A stretch of DNA of 64,000 nt. Source: Sorghum bicolor. Taxonomy: Eukaryota; Streptophyta; Magnoliopsida; Poales; Poaceae. Below are positions 1 to 11,380 of the stretch, piece after piece. Under the pieces are notes generated by a model. The model was given only the letters and a program-made list of their open reading frames with translations, did no database searches and was not told the origin of the DNA. Location: positions 20,808,641-20,872,640 of the forward strand of contig NC_012878.2 of NCBI RefSeq assembly GCF_000003195.3, written 5' to 3'. Position 1 is the stretch's first letter. Each line of letters opens with the position of its first letter. A program made the position numbers and the translations under genes.

Positions 1-3000
1 AATACGGTTTTCAATGCCGTGGCAAGAACTTTCAAGGAAGGACAAATCCTGCCAGATTATGTGGGGCCCTCCCATCATCAGCCAACGGCACCAGAGGTCA
101 CGGCTCCATCGGCTGCCTTGACGAATGCAAGTGCACAACCTGCCGTCCCTCCAAGTACATCGGGGACTACTGGTGCACTATCTATGCCGATGGCAACCAA
201 CCCACAAATTTCAGTTGGGCAGCATAAACTGACAACAGATATGTTGGCATCGGTAATGTCAGGGTTGACTCTTCCTCCCAACTGGTGGGGTTATGGTATG
301 CCTCCAGAGTTGACGCCGGGGACATCACAAATAACCGACATGAGGGGCAAAACTCCTATGACATCGGCACCTCCCAATGCGCCGGTAAACCAGAGTCCTC
401 GGTATACCACAACTACTACTGCAAGGCCTCACACTGGGAATCCTCAAGATTCAATGTTCCAGATGCCCAACGCATCGGCAGAGTCAATGCTGATGCAACA
501 GAGGCCTATGGCCCAGTCGGGGTATGTCAATTCAACGACGGTACCCAATTACCAATCATCGGTAGCACCTATGCCGATGAACGCTAATAATGGATGGCTT
601 GGGCAGCAAGCCTTTCCACAATCGCCCCAACAGGGTTATCAGACTACAGGGTTCCAGCAAGGGCAGGTCTATCCCGGGTTCCAAGGTCAGGGGATTCCCA
701 ACCAGCCAATGAATTTTGGACAGCAACTCGGAGGACAGCCAATCGGTGGACAGCAGTTTGGTGGTCCGCAGATTGGAGGATAGGTGATCAATACAATGTT
801 CCATGCAGATCACGTCCCGAACAGACACGTGGAGGTTCGCCACCAAGTGCCAGATCCGCAGCCGCCTCATCGGCAAGATGCCGATGCGTATTGGGCCGAT
901 AAGATTGCTGAAGTAATGAGGGAACAATTTGGGATAAAACCCAAAGTCAACACTTATTCTTATCGGACACCGTATCCTCCCGCGTATGATTTGATCCCGC
1001 TTCCACATCGGTACAAGGTACCGGATTTTACAAAGGTTTCCGGACAGGACGACACGTCAACTATGGAGCATGTCAACAGGTTCATTATTCAATGTGGAGA
1101 GGCTGGTAATAGGGACGAGTTGAGGGTTCGTCTATTTTCATCATCATTGTCTGGATCGGCCTTTACTTGGTTCATATCATTACCTCCCAACTCAGTACTT
1201 ACTTGGGCCGATCTGGAGAAGCAATTCCACAAATACTTCTTCTCGGGGGTTCATGAGAAGAAGATCACCGACTTGGTCAAGTTGAGGCAACGTAATGATG
1301 AGTCGGTTGAAGGATTTGTGCAGAGGATACGAGAGGTCAAGAATAAATGCTATAGCCTGGTTCTGGATGATCGGCAGCTAGCCGATTTGGCTTTCCAGGG
1401 TTTGTTGCCACATATCAGGGATAAGTATGCCTCTCAGGAGTTCGAAAGTTTAAGTCATTTGGTGCAGAGGATTTCTGATCAAGACATCAAGCCTTTCGAG
1501 CCTAAGAGAGCATGGAATAAGAAAGTGTCGTTTGTTGATGAAGCCACAAGCTCAGATTCTGATGAAGAACCAGTAATCGGTTTGGCAGAGTGGGTAAAAA
1601 ACAAGAAGCCGATGTCTTGTCCTTTTGGGCAGAAGGAACCAGAGAAGTTTGCTTTTGACACCGCTAAGGCTGATAGGATATTTGACTTTCTACTTCAGGA
1701 AGGTCAGATCAAACTGTCACCTAACCATGTGATTCCATCGGCAGAAGAGTTGAAGAGGATGAGATATTGCAAGTGGCATAATGCAACGTCCCATGACACC
1801 AACGAGTGCAAAGTATTCAGACAGTAGCTGCAATCGGCTATAGAGTCAGGGAGAATCAAGTTTGACAATTCCAAAGCCCAGAAGCCGATGAAGATAGACC
1901 AACATCCTTTCCCGACAAACATGTTGGATGCTAAGGGGAAGGCTAAGGTCTTAACATCGGAGACAGCTGAGAAGAGTGCATCGGTAGATCCTCAGCATCA
2001 AGTTACTACTGCCGATGCAAGAAGTAAGGGCTTGGTCTAGGAAGGAACTAGCTCAGGAAGGCTTCCTCGATCTGGTATCGTCATAACTCATAGAAGGCTT
2101 CGAGAAAAATGGCAACAACGGGAAGATCGGTATCGGCGCCAGCAGGAAGATTATCGACGGGAAGAAGAAAGACGCCGACAGGAGTGGAATCGGCACAGGG
2201 ATCATTGGAATTGTCCAGTCTTCATCCATTGTTGGGAGGAAAATATCAAGCTTCCTACTGTCAGAGACTGCCCTGAGTGCAACGGTTATGATCGGTACGA
2301 TAGGATCGATCGGCATTATCATGATGATGAACGGCGATTTAATGGGCCGATCAGAGGAAGGGTGTCAGTTCATGACCGGCTGGGGGGCAGATTTAGTGGG
2401 CACAACAGACTTAGTGACCGTGTCCAGTATTTTCCCAGGAACCAAGAGGAGCTCGAGGGAATGGCTGATGCGCGGGTTCCCGATGAATTCATATTTTGCA
2501 GGGATGCTAACACGCATCGTATGGAGTCAAGGGAGAACCGACGCCCGACGGCAAGGCAAAGGCCACTTCCTCCATGGTGCCCTGGAGGATTAACCAAAAC
2601 ACAGAAAAGGAGATTGCAACGTGAAAGGCAAGAAGAACTAAACAAGGGAGAGAACTCTGGAAGTCGGCAGCCGTCAGACACTAAGAGGGAAGGTCCATCG
2701 GCAGGCGTCAACATGGTCTTCATGTTGCCGATGGAGTTTCTTGCACCAGCCTGTGATGATGAGTTGGAATTTTCTGATCAGATAGCTCAGTTGGCTCTGG
2801 ATCCGATGACGGCTATCTTTGAGAAACCTGCCGATGACGAGAGGCAGCATCTTAAAGCTCTGTTCCTCAAAGGAAGGGTTGATGGGCAGCCAATGACCAA
2901 GATCCTAGTTGATGGTGGAGCTGCTATTAATATTATGCCGTATGCAGTATATCGGAAGCTTGGGAAAGGGGATCAAGATTTGACCAAGACCGATATGATG

Positions 3001-3375
3001 CTCAAAGACTTTGAAGGAAACGTGTCTCCAGTCAAGGGGGCGATATGTGCAGAGTTGACCATCGGCAGCAAGACCTTGCCGACAACTTTTTTCGTGATCA
3101 GTGGAAAAGGTGCCTACAACTTATTATTGGGAAGAGATTGGATTCATGCCAATTGTTATGTCCCATCTACAATGCATCAGTGCTTGGTTCAGTGGGTAGG
3201 TGACAAGATTGAGATTGTCCCAGGAGATTCTTCTTATGTTATCGCATCGGCAGAAGCGGATACTTACGAAAGGACCAGGTGCATTTCAGGAGAAGTTTGG
3301 GAGAAAGATTTTCTCAAAGTTGCCGATTATGAGATTCCACCGATCCAAGCAGTCGGTTCTGACGACGGTTTTTAA
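1..3375 (+). pseudogene. A1 gag-protease polyprotein, 5' partial, three nonsense mutations
   Basis: One frame runs from base 1 to the TAA at 3,373-3,375. It holds a Gln/Pro/Met-rich N-terminal region, a retrotransposon-gag capsid region at about 1,020-1,440, a zinc-knuckle-like C-H-H-C group near 1,768-1,809 (CKWHNATSHDTNEC), and a retropepsin near 2,905-3,180 with active-site triplet DGG (VDGGAAINIMP) and the downstream LLLGRDW motif. The frame is cut by TAG at 781-783, 1,825-1,827 and 2,038-2,040. At each site A2 has CAG, so all three are C-to-T changes. Gag would form the virus-like particle and protease would process it. This copy cannot make the full product without readthrough. Confidence 0.93.
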
Positions 3376-6300
3376 TGGATAGATTCGCCGATGATGGAAA
3401 ATTAGGCCAGGGATTCACATCGGCCGACGATTTGGTAGAAGTAGATATAGGTAGTGGTGATAAGCCCAGGCCTACTTTTATTAGTGCTAAATTAGATCCT
3501 GAGTGTAAGCGACAATTGACTAGTTTGTTAAAGGAATATAAAGATTGCTTTGCTTGGGATTATACAGAGATGCCTGGTTTAGACCGATCAATTGTTGAAC
3601 ATCGGTTACCCATCAAGTCTGGATTTCGGCCACATCAGCAACCAGCCCGCCGATGTAATCCTAACATTCTACCTGATATTAAGGCCGAAATCACTAAACT
3701 TATTGAAGCTAAGTTTATTCGGCAGTGTCGGTATGCCGAATGGATTTCCAATGTTGTTCTGGTTTACAAGAAGAACGGGAAGCTTCGGGTGTGCATTGAT
3801 TTCAGGAATCTCAATAAAGCTACGCCGATGGATGGATACCCAATGCCTGTCGCCGATCTACTGGTTGATGCTGCGGCTGGCCATCGGGTCATCAGCTTCA
3901 TGGATGGTAATGCAGGTTACAATCAAATATTCATGGCAGAGGAGGATATTCCGAAAACCGCATTCAGGTGTCCTGGTCATGTTGGGCTATTTGAATGGAT
4001 AGTCATGACTTTTGGGTTGAATAATGCTGGTGCTACTTATCAAAGGGCTATGAATTTTATATTTCATGAGTTCATCGGCAAGCTCGTAGAGATTTATATT
4101 GATGATGTGGTGGTTAAGTCTGGAGATTTCTCAAAGCATCTTGCCGATTTACAAAAAGTGTTAGAGTGCACAAGGAAGCATGGATTGAAGATGAATCCCA
4201 ACAAGTGTGCATTTGGTGTATCGGCAGGGCAGTTTCTTGGTTTCATGGTACATCAGAGGGGTATTGAAATTAGTCGAAGATCTATTGATGCTATCAATAA
4301 AATAGTGGCCCCTACCAACAAAACCGAGCTCCAATCCTTGATCGGCAAGGTAAATTTTATCAGAAGATTTGTATCGAATTTGTCTGGTAGGATTCGTGCT
4401 TTCAGTCCTCTTCTTAAATTGAAAGCCGATCAAGAGTTTATTTGGGGAGAAGAACAGCAGTTGGCTCTGGATGAAATCAAGAAGTATCTGGTAAATCCTC
4501 CAGTCCTAGTTCCACCTCAACAAGGGAAGCCCTTCAGATTGTATTTATCTACCGATGGATCGGTTATCGGTTCAGCTTTAGTTCAAGAATTTGAAGGGAA
4601 AGAAAGGGTAATTTATTATTTGAGTAGGAGGTTGATTGATGCTGAAACCAGGTATTCGGCCATTGAGAAACTATGCTTATGCTTATATTTTTCATGTATC
4701 AAGCTGAGACATTACCTGTTATCGGCATAATGCACTGTCGTTTGCAAAGATGACGTGGTCCGATACATGCTATCCATGCCGATTATGAGTGGTAGGATCG
4801 GTAAATGGATTTTAGCGCTGTCGGAGTTCGATTTGCGTTACGAATCGGCTAAGGCAGTCAAAGGGCAGATTATGGCCGATTTTGTGACTCAGCATTGCGG
4901 TCTAGTGGAAACCTTGGAAATTGTACCCTGGACGCTCTTCTTTGATGGATCTACTTGTGATCGGGGGGCAGGAATCGGCATTGTATTAGTTTCCCCTAAG
5001 GGGAGGAAGTATGAGTTTTCCTTGCCGATTGTTGCCACATCGACAAATAATCAGGCTGAGTATCAAGCTCTGATCAAGGGATTGGAGTTGCTGAGAGAAG
5101 TTCGTGCTGATGCTGTTGAAATATTCGGGGATTCTATGTTGGTTATAAATCAATTGGCCGGAAGCTATGAATGCCGAAGGGAAGTTCTCATAACGTATTT
5201 CGAAAGAAGTATGCAACTGTTAAAGGAATTCAAGGATTTCCGATTGGAGCATGTTCCCCGATTGCATAATGAAGACGCTAATCGGTTAGCTCAGCATGCC
5301 TCGGGATATCAGCCAATGATTAATGCGACATCGGTAGTTGGTGCCGATGATTGGAGGAAAGAAATTATTGATTATCTAAAAGATCCATCCAAAAAAGTTG
5401 AAAGACGGGTTCGATTTCAGGCAACCAAGTATGTGCTCCTTGAAAATGAATTGTATTATCGAACTATCGACGGAATTCTTCTCCGATGCTTGGGTGATGA
5501 TGAAGCCAGAAGTTTGATGGGGGAAATCCATGAGGGAGTGTGTGGAGCGCATCAGTCAGCTTTTAAGATGAAGTGGATGATTCGAAGGAATGGATATTTT
5601 TGGCCAACCATACTTGAAGATTGTTTTAAATATTTCAAGGGATGTCAAGGTTGTCAAAAGTTTGGTAATATCCAGAGAGTACCCGCATCGGCTATGAATC
5701 CTATAATAAAGCCTTGGCCGTTCCGGGGATGGGCCATCGATCTGATCGGCCAGATTTATCCACCATCTAGCAAAGGGCATAAGTTCATTCTAGTTGCCAC
5801 TGACTATTTCACTAAATGGGTTGAAGCTATTCCTTTGAAGAAAGTCACATCGGCCAATATGATTGATTTTGTGAAGGAGCATATTATTTACCGATTTGGG
5901 ATTCCCCAAACGATTACTACCGATCAGGGCACCATGTTCACATCGGGGGAGTTCGATGAATTCGCAATCGGTATGGGAATTAAAGTGTTGAATTCTTCTC
6001 CTTATTATGCTCAAGCCAATGGGCAGGCCGAAGCGTCTAACAAAGGAATTATCAAGCTTATTAAATGGAAGATTGAAGAAAATCCTAAGCGGTGGCATAC
6101 ATTATTAAATGAAGCATTGTGGTCTTATCGGATGGCTTGTCATGGATCGACCAAGGTATCACCCTATCAATTGGTGTATGGACATGATGCAGTGTTGCCT
6201 TGGGAAATTAAGGCTGGATCTAGGCGATTATCTTTTCAAGATCAATTAACTTCCGATGGTTATGCCACTTTGATGACCGATGAATTGGACGATCTAGCAG

Positions 6301-6608
6301 GGCATCAGTTAAAAGCTTTAATGAGTATAGAAGATAATAAGAAAAGAGTTGCTAGATGGTACGATAAGAAGGTGAAGGCTAAAGAGTTTGCCGATGGGGA
6401 TTTGGTATGGAAATTAATTTTACCAGTTGGGACCAAAAGCTCGAAGTTTGGAAAGTGGTCTCCTAATTGGGAGGGTCCTTATCGGATAAGTCGATCGGCT
6501 CCTGGTAATGCCTACATTCTAGAAACCCTCGAAGGAATTGAATTTCCCAGAGCATTAAACGGCAAATATTTAAAGAAGTACTACCCCAGTATATGGGTCG
6601 ATGCATAG
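3375..6608 (+). pseudogene. A1 pol: reverse transcriptase, dual RNase H, integrase; one stop
   Basis: The ATG overlaps the gag-pro stop by one base (TAATG), a different frame, exactly as in A2. Domains in order: RT with YIDD near 4,095; a first RNase H (STDGS near 4,550); a second, archaeal-type RNase H (FFDGST near 4,940, NNQAEYQAL, GDSMLVINQL); integrase with zinc-binding H-H-C-C (CQGCQ near 5,645) and D-D-E residues (WAIDLIG, TTDQGT, NGQAEASNKG). The dual RNase H is characteristic of the Tat lineage. A TAA at 4,728-4,730 interrupts the link between the RNase H domains, where A2 reads GAA. Otherwise it is open to 6,608. No chromodomain is seen. Confidence 0.93.
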
Positions 6609-6618
6609 AAGTTTAGGT

Positions 6619-6708
6619 GCCGATAACACTCCTATCGGCTGGATCCAAATGCTTGGGGACAAGACTTGGTGTTTCAAAAGTTTAGGCGCCGATAACAGTC
6701 CTATCGGC
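6619..6708. repeat. Tandem pair of perfect 7-bp-stem inverted repeats between convergent genes (A1)
   Basis: 6,619-6,639 reads GCCGATA, a 7-base loop, TATCGGC. 6,688-6,708 repeats the same arms with loop ACAGTCC. The surrounding ~35 bp are also duplicated (GTTTAGGYGCCGATAACA). They lie between the pol stop (6,608) and the end of the opposing gene (6,762). The arms contain the family hexamer GCCGAT/ATCGGC. A terminator, insulator or protein-binding role is possible but inferred. Confidence 0.85.
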
Positions 6709-6761
6709 TAGACTAAAAGCTGAGGAAGCAGGAAAGCGCAGATACAATGCCGATGGAAACT

Positions 6762-9700
6762 CTATGTGTTAAGCAGCATCTGGATTGCCGATATAGCGCG
6801 TAGCCGAATTTGGTTGGCTGCTTCTATCTCCTTGATGTCATCATCAGCAGAACCTTCTATCGGCTTCAGCTTCTTCTTCAGTTGGAGTGCTTTGCGACCA
6901 TGAGCATTTCGCTCGCGCTCAAGAAGCCTGATGGTCTCTGGCAATTGGCTCTCTTCCTGTTGGGCTTGGGACAGAGCGTTCTCTACTTCCTTAAGCTCTG
7001 CCAATAGGGACTCTTTTCTTGCCGATAGATCGGATATCTTCTGCTTCAGCGCGTCTCCAGAAGATCTCAGGATGCCGATGTTCTTGTGCTTCTCATCGGT
7101 CAAAAGCTTTTCTTTCCTCATTTCATCAGAGAGTTGAGTCTGAGCGGCTCTATCGGCAAGCCGCCGAGAAGCTCTTTGGTACTGCAGCTGGCGACTCTCC
7201 AGATGAGCGGCTTGGAACAGGATTTCTTCAACGTCGGCTGCGACTTGGCCTCTGAGAGTTCTGAACAGGGTCTTGGTAGGGTCGGAATCATCAACCAATT
7301 GCGCTGTGTCCTGGTGAAGGAGAGCTGACAATTCTTCCAGCCTGACCCTGACCTCTGCCGATGTGATGCCGATCGACTGAGAAGTGCTTGCTTCTTCACC
7401 TTCTTCTTTAGAGAAATCGATGGCGAAGGAGAACAGGCTATCGGGAGAATCTTGTTCCTGGGAGGGAAAGCAAAATTAGCCCATACTTAGAGAATCGGCA
7501 AATAATGCTAGCGATAAACAGTGACTTACTTGCTTCAAGGCGATCTCTTGCCTTGGACTGGGAAGTGCTGACGGAGCTGCGGGCTGACCGGCCAAAGATG
7601 CCGATGGAACTACAGGTTGATCGGCTAAGGTTGTCGATGGGACGATATCGACTGAAAGAAGACAAGAAAGGTTATGAGACTAAATAAGAATAAGTTCATC
7701 GGTAGCGATATTGTTAAAGTATGTTACCTGGAGGAGGGATAACAATTGTCTGAATCGGGAGAACTGCCGATGGAATAATTGGGACCACCGGGCCAGTTGT
7801 TTGTTCACCCGTGTCAGCTGATGTACCTTCTGTTTGAGATCCTTCCTGTTGGGGTTCTTCTATCTGTGGTGCTTCCTGCATAGGTGGAGGAGATGGTGCT
7901 TGCTGTGGATGGGCTTCTGGAGAAGAAGGAGAAGACTCCACTGGAATTGGAGATACCGGAGGAGGAGGGGGAGTTGCTACCTTCTGGCGCTTTGTTCGAG
8001 TCTTAGCACCCGTGGTACCCTTCCTCTTTGGCTGGCTGGACTGGGTGGCATCGGCACCTTGACGTGTGACCTTTGCCGATGCACTGGTTTGCTGCAATAA
8101 CGAACAAGGGTTTATAAGTATAAATAAAACCGATATAAAGATAGTCAGCGTAAAAGATAAATATTTGACAAATTGCCTTGAAAGCCCGCGCCAGAGTGGG
8201 AGCAGCTACCGTTGGTGATGTCTGGGTTCTCCTGGTTGTAACTTTCCTGAGGCGCACACCCCGATGCACGATGGAAGCCAGAGTGGGAGCATTGTGGCCG
8301 ATTGAGGAAATCGGGCCTGATGGAAACAAGTCGATCGGCTTGCCACTCCTGCTAACCGATGGAGGAATATTGTCAGCCTGCAAAAGGAATACAAGGGTAA
8401 GCTGCCGATGGAAGTAATAGTGAGAAAATGAAATGTTGGTTTGAGTTACTTACAGTGTCAACGGGAACTTCGTATTCGGGGTCAATCATGCTGCGGTATG
8501 AAAGTGCCAATCTGCAGAATAGATGCTCTTTCCATTCTGCCCACCATAACTTGTATGCCTGAGTGATAAAAGCAGCCGGAACCCATTCTGACAGATCTAC
8601 ATCTACATCGGCGTTTGGTGGTAGTTGGGCTACTCGAGTCCACTCAAGAAGGTTGTTGATGGTTTCTCTGGGTTTTATCACATCGGCATAAGGAAGTGCA
8701 ATCGGCAACTGGCCGAAAGCTAACTGGCGAGCTAATGCCGATGGATTGTAAAATTCGTAAGTCTGGGGAGAAGTTTTTGTGCTACCGAAAAAATTCACTG
8801 GAATGGCTCTGGGAGTCACAATTGCCATCATCGCCTCATTATCCCTATCGAGAGCTTCATCAAATGGATTGAAGGTCAGAGGGAGCATGCTATCTGGGTC
8901 ATCATAAGCCAACCATGGTCGTTCATCCCTGGCCAAACCCTCATACAGAGTCTCGAAGAATCGGCCAATTTGATCCGGATTACTCCGTGAACCAGGTAGG
9001 ACTATGACGGCTTCGCCAAAGTTCAAGGGGGCACGCGTTGCCGATTCCTCTTCACCCAACAGATGATTTTCGGCTATATCTCTTGGGAAGTGCTGTGAGA
9101 ACAAGTTGGAATCAAGGCGCTTATGCAGGTGCAGATTGAGCCACATATTAATAAACCACCAGGGGCCTCCCAAGTTGCCGATGGATTGGCCAAGCAAGAG
9201 TTTCTGGGCTACCTGATGGAGAAGGTGGTAAACAGCGCCAAGCAAGTATCGGCCGAGAGGAAATTGGCCACCGTTAGCCAGTCTCTCTGCTGCCGATAGA
9301 TAGACGGAAGTCGGTCCTGCCGATCGACCACAGAATACAAACTTGTCCAGCCACATGTTCAGAAAGGTGGTTTGCTCCTTTATGGTGACAGGCCCTCTCC
9401 CGCGGTACTTCTGAATGTACCCTGACCAACCGCCGATAGCGCGAGTCTCCACTTTGGCACTGGGGGCAGTATCAAAAAAGTGGGTGCTATCGGCAGAAGA
9501 TATATCTAGCCCAGTGAGCATGGCTACATCGGCAAGGGTAGGAGAAGCAGGGCCGTGGCCAAAAACAAAAGCATTGAGGGTGTCTGACCAAAAGTAGGAC
9601 GCAGCTATCAGCAGTGACTCGTTCCTGTGCATATCGGCAATGGATAGCCTAATGCATTGGGCTAGCTTCCTTTCACCCCACTGGACTTCATAAGAATTGC

Positions 9701-10052
9701 TGACCCTCAAGAACCAGTCTTTCCACCCTACGGTAGGGCTGGGCCAAGAGCGAAAAGTGTCTTTCCACAGATCTAAAGAAAAGTTTTCAGCTCTAAAGGG
9801 GATCCTATTGGTTTCTGCGTTAATAAGGTTGGTTGGATCTGAATCCCCTAGAGGGCCGAGACATTGAAGGTGTGGTTGATCGGTGGGGATGAAAATTTTA
9901 TTGGACAACTCCTAGTGATTTTGGGGGAATAAAAATACAAAGAAAAAGGAAAAGGAGAATATTCAGTAAGATGAATCGCGGATGAACAGGAATAAAAAAT
10001 ACAGAAGATGAGATGGAGATCTGACCTCAGGGACGACGAAGCCAATGGCCAT
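6762..10052 (-). CDS. A1 antisense gene: plant mobile domain protein with C-terminal coiled coil, 6 exons
   Basis: Exons on the minus strand: 10,052-10,026; 9,911-8,454; 8,377-8,177; 8,091-7,728; 7,651-7,530; 7,457-6,762. They join to 955 codons with no internal stop. Exon 2 (486 codons) is the plant mobile domain (PMD, aminotransferase-like family): WKDTFRSWPSPTVGWKDWF, AASYFWSDTLNAFVFGHGP, a conserved YKLWWAEW near its end. Exons 3-5 are basic and Pro/Gln/Ser-rich (PKRKG, run of five Pro), likely disordered with a possible nuclear signal. Exon 6 is a 231-residue coiled coil. The start is the first ATG downstream of the TATA box at 10,201-10,210. Introns are GT-AG except intron 3, where only a GC donor (AAG|GCAATT) keeps frame. 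The exon model is mine, supported by identical boundaries in A2. PMD occurs in Arabidopsis MAIN/MAIL1 proteins that affect transposon silencing. The function of this protein is unknown. Confidence 0.85.
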
Positions 10053-10200
10053 CTTGTCGTGAAGAGGACGTTGGAGGGCACCGGAGTTGATGAAGAGAAG
10101 TGCTTGTCGGAGGTCTTGAAGGTCGTAAATAGCGCCGCCGCTGGAAAAGTACAGTTGGGTAGTAGAATGGTGTGATGGGGAAGGAGTACCCAAGAAGGAA

Positions 10201-10210
10201 CTATTTATAG
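10201..10210 (-). promoter_or_regulatory. TATA box of A1 antisense PMD gene
   Basis: On the minus strand it reads CTATAAATAG, about 150 bp upstream of the start codon. Transcription would begin near 10,175. No other ATG occurs between there and 10,052. The same box is at the same place in A2. Confidence 0.75.
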
Positions 10211-10691
10211 GACAAGATGGGCAAGGGCAAATCCGACTTATCTCTTTGCCGTATCCGAGAAACCCGAGGGTACTCAGGTGGATATGGTAACTGTTTGCAC
10301 GGTAATCCAGGGATTCTGCAGGTGATTTGATGGGAAGCGGTCATTATCTGAAGATATTTTACTGTGCGATATCTCCTGGTCGGTCCATCGGTGATATTCT
10401 ATAACGGTCATCTTGCCGATGGGCGGATAGGGGGGAAGTAACCGTTTTTGCGAATATCCTGGTCAGAGCATCGGCAGATCTTTGTAACGGTATTGTTGCC
10501 GATGTACGACTGAGAAAAATGCCCGTTTAGGAAGTTGGGGATTTCGAGGAATCTGCGGAGGATTAGGATCAGAGTTGTCCAGATTGAGGTTGTCGGTTAC
10601 CAGATTAGGAGCATTAATTGCGGAGAAGGCATCATTACTGCAGAGAATTTCGGAGCATTAATAGTTTTATACACCGAAACTGGGGGGCATG
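10211..10691. other. A1 upstream region of the antisense gene, ending in the polypurine tract
   Basis: No gene. It holds the distal promoter of the antisense gene with several copies of the family motif (for example near 10,413, 10,469 and 10,499). It ends in the purine tract CTGGGGGGCATG just before the 3' LTR, the expected plus-strand primer for element replication. Confidence 0.7.
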
Positions 10692-11380
10692 TGTTGACAC
10701 CGTTTTTGGGCACGTGTCTAGGATGGCAGGATAGGGTGGCAGTACGATGCGGGTTGCCGATGAGGATGGTTGCCGATGAGGGAGAGGTTGAATGTGACTA
10801 AGTCCACAGGCAGTAATATGGTGCCGATGGCTGGATAAAAAGGTCTGCCGATGACTATGGCAAAGGGATTGCCGATGATGCAAAGGAGGAGTCCGGAAGC
10901 TGCCAGTTGTCATGTGGAGGAGTTTCGGTTTGTCACGAAGGATAGTTTTGTTATTTCCTTAATTATTTGCATCGTGTTGTATATGGATTCCGTGTAATTT
11001 GGAATTCGAATTCTAATCGTGTCTGGTTGTAGCTCTTTGAGCAGGGTATAAATATAAACCCTAGGGCCTTGTAATGATCAATCAAGAAATCAATCAAACA
11101 CGCGTTTTTACTCATATTCCAGCATCTACTTTTCGACGACTTCGTCATACTTTTTTTCTTTTTATTACGAGTTCTTAGGAATTCGTCGACTTAAGCTCGG
11201 CGTGTTCTCGAGTTCCGCGTGAGTACCTCTTAGCCGTGACATCCGGGCGCATCGCTGTTGTCAGGACTAAAGTATTCGAGTTATCACCTTTGCCGATAGT
11301 AAGGTCAAATCGGCTGGCACGCCTTAACGTTTGAATCGGGTATTAGCCCTTTGTGTTTGCAGATCAGTTTTGCATCAACA
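10692..11380 (+). repeat. A1 3' LTR (689 bp)
   Basis: Begins TGTTGACACC and ends GCATCAACA, so termini are inverted (TGTTGA/TCAACA). It matches both A2 LTRs across its length, with small indels. A TATAAATA promoter box is at 11,047-11,054. Family hexamers occur repeatedly (for example 10,756, 10,859-10,876, 11,292). The sequence switches at 11,381 to element D gag. Confidence 0.95.

Larger units (their letters stand above)
1..11380 (+). mobile_element. Element A1: 5'-truncated (by window) Tat-lineage Ty3/gypsy retrotransposon
   Basis: Base 1 aligns with base 39,901 of the complete copy A2, so about 1 kb (5' LTR, primer site, first gag codons) lies before the window. Order inside: gag-pro, pol (RT, two RNase H domains, integrase), paired hairpins, an opposing multi-exon PMD gene, purine tract, 3' LTR. 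The base after the 3' LTR continues the gag of element D on the minus strand, so A1 was inserted into D. The expected TSD is CGTCT (11,381-11,385), but its partner is outside the window. A1 and A2 stay colinear and differ by a few per cent. Lineage is inferred from the DGG protease, the dual RNase H and the antisense 3' gene. Confidence 0.93.

Noticed and set aside
6762..10052. Reading the PMD gene as a host gene
   Set aside because: It lies between pol and the 3' LTR in two copies at unrelated sites, and A2 is bounded by an exact TSD, so it travels with the element.
10535..10801. ORF crossing into the 3' LTR (also 50,405-50,671)
   Set aside because: Crosses the purine tract and LTR boundary, no domain, and the region upstream is promoter for the opposite gene.
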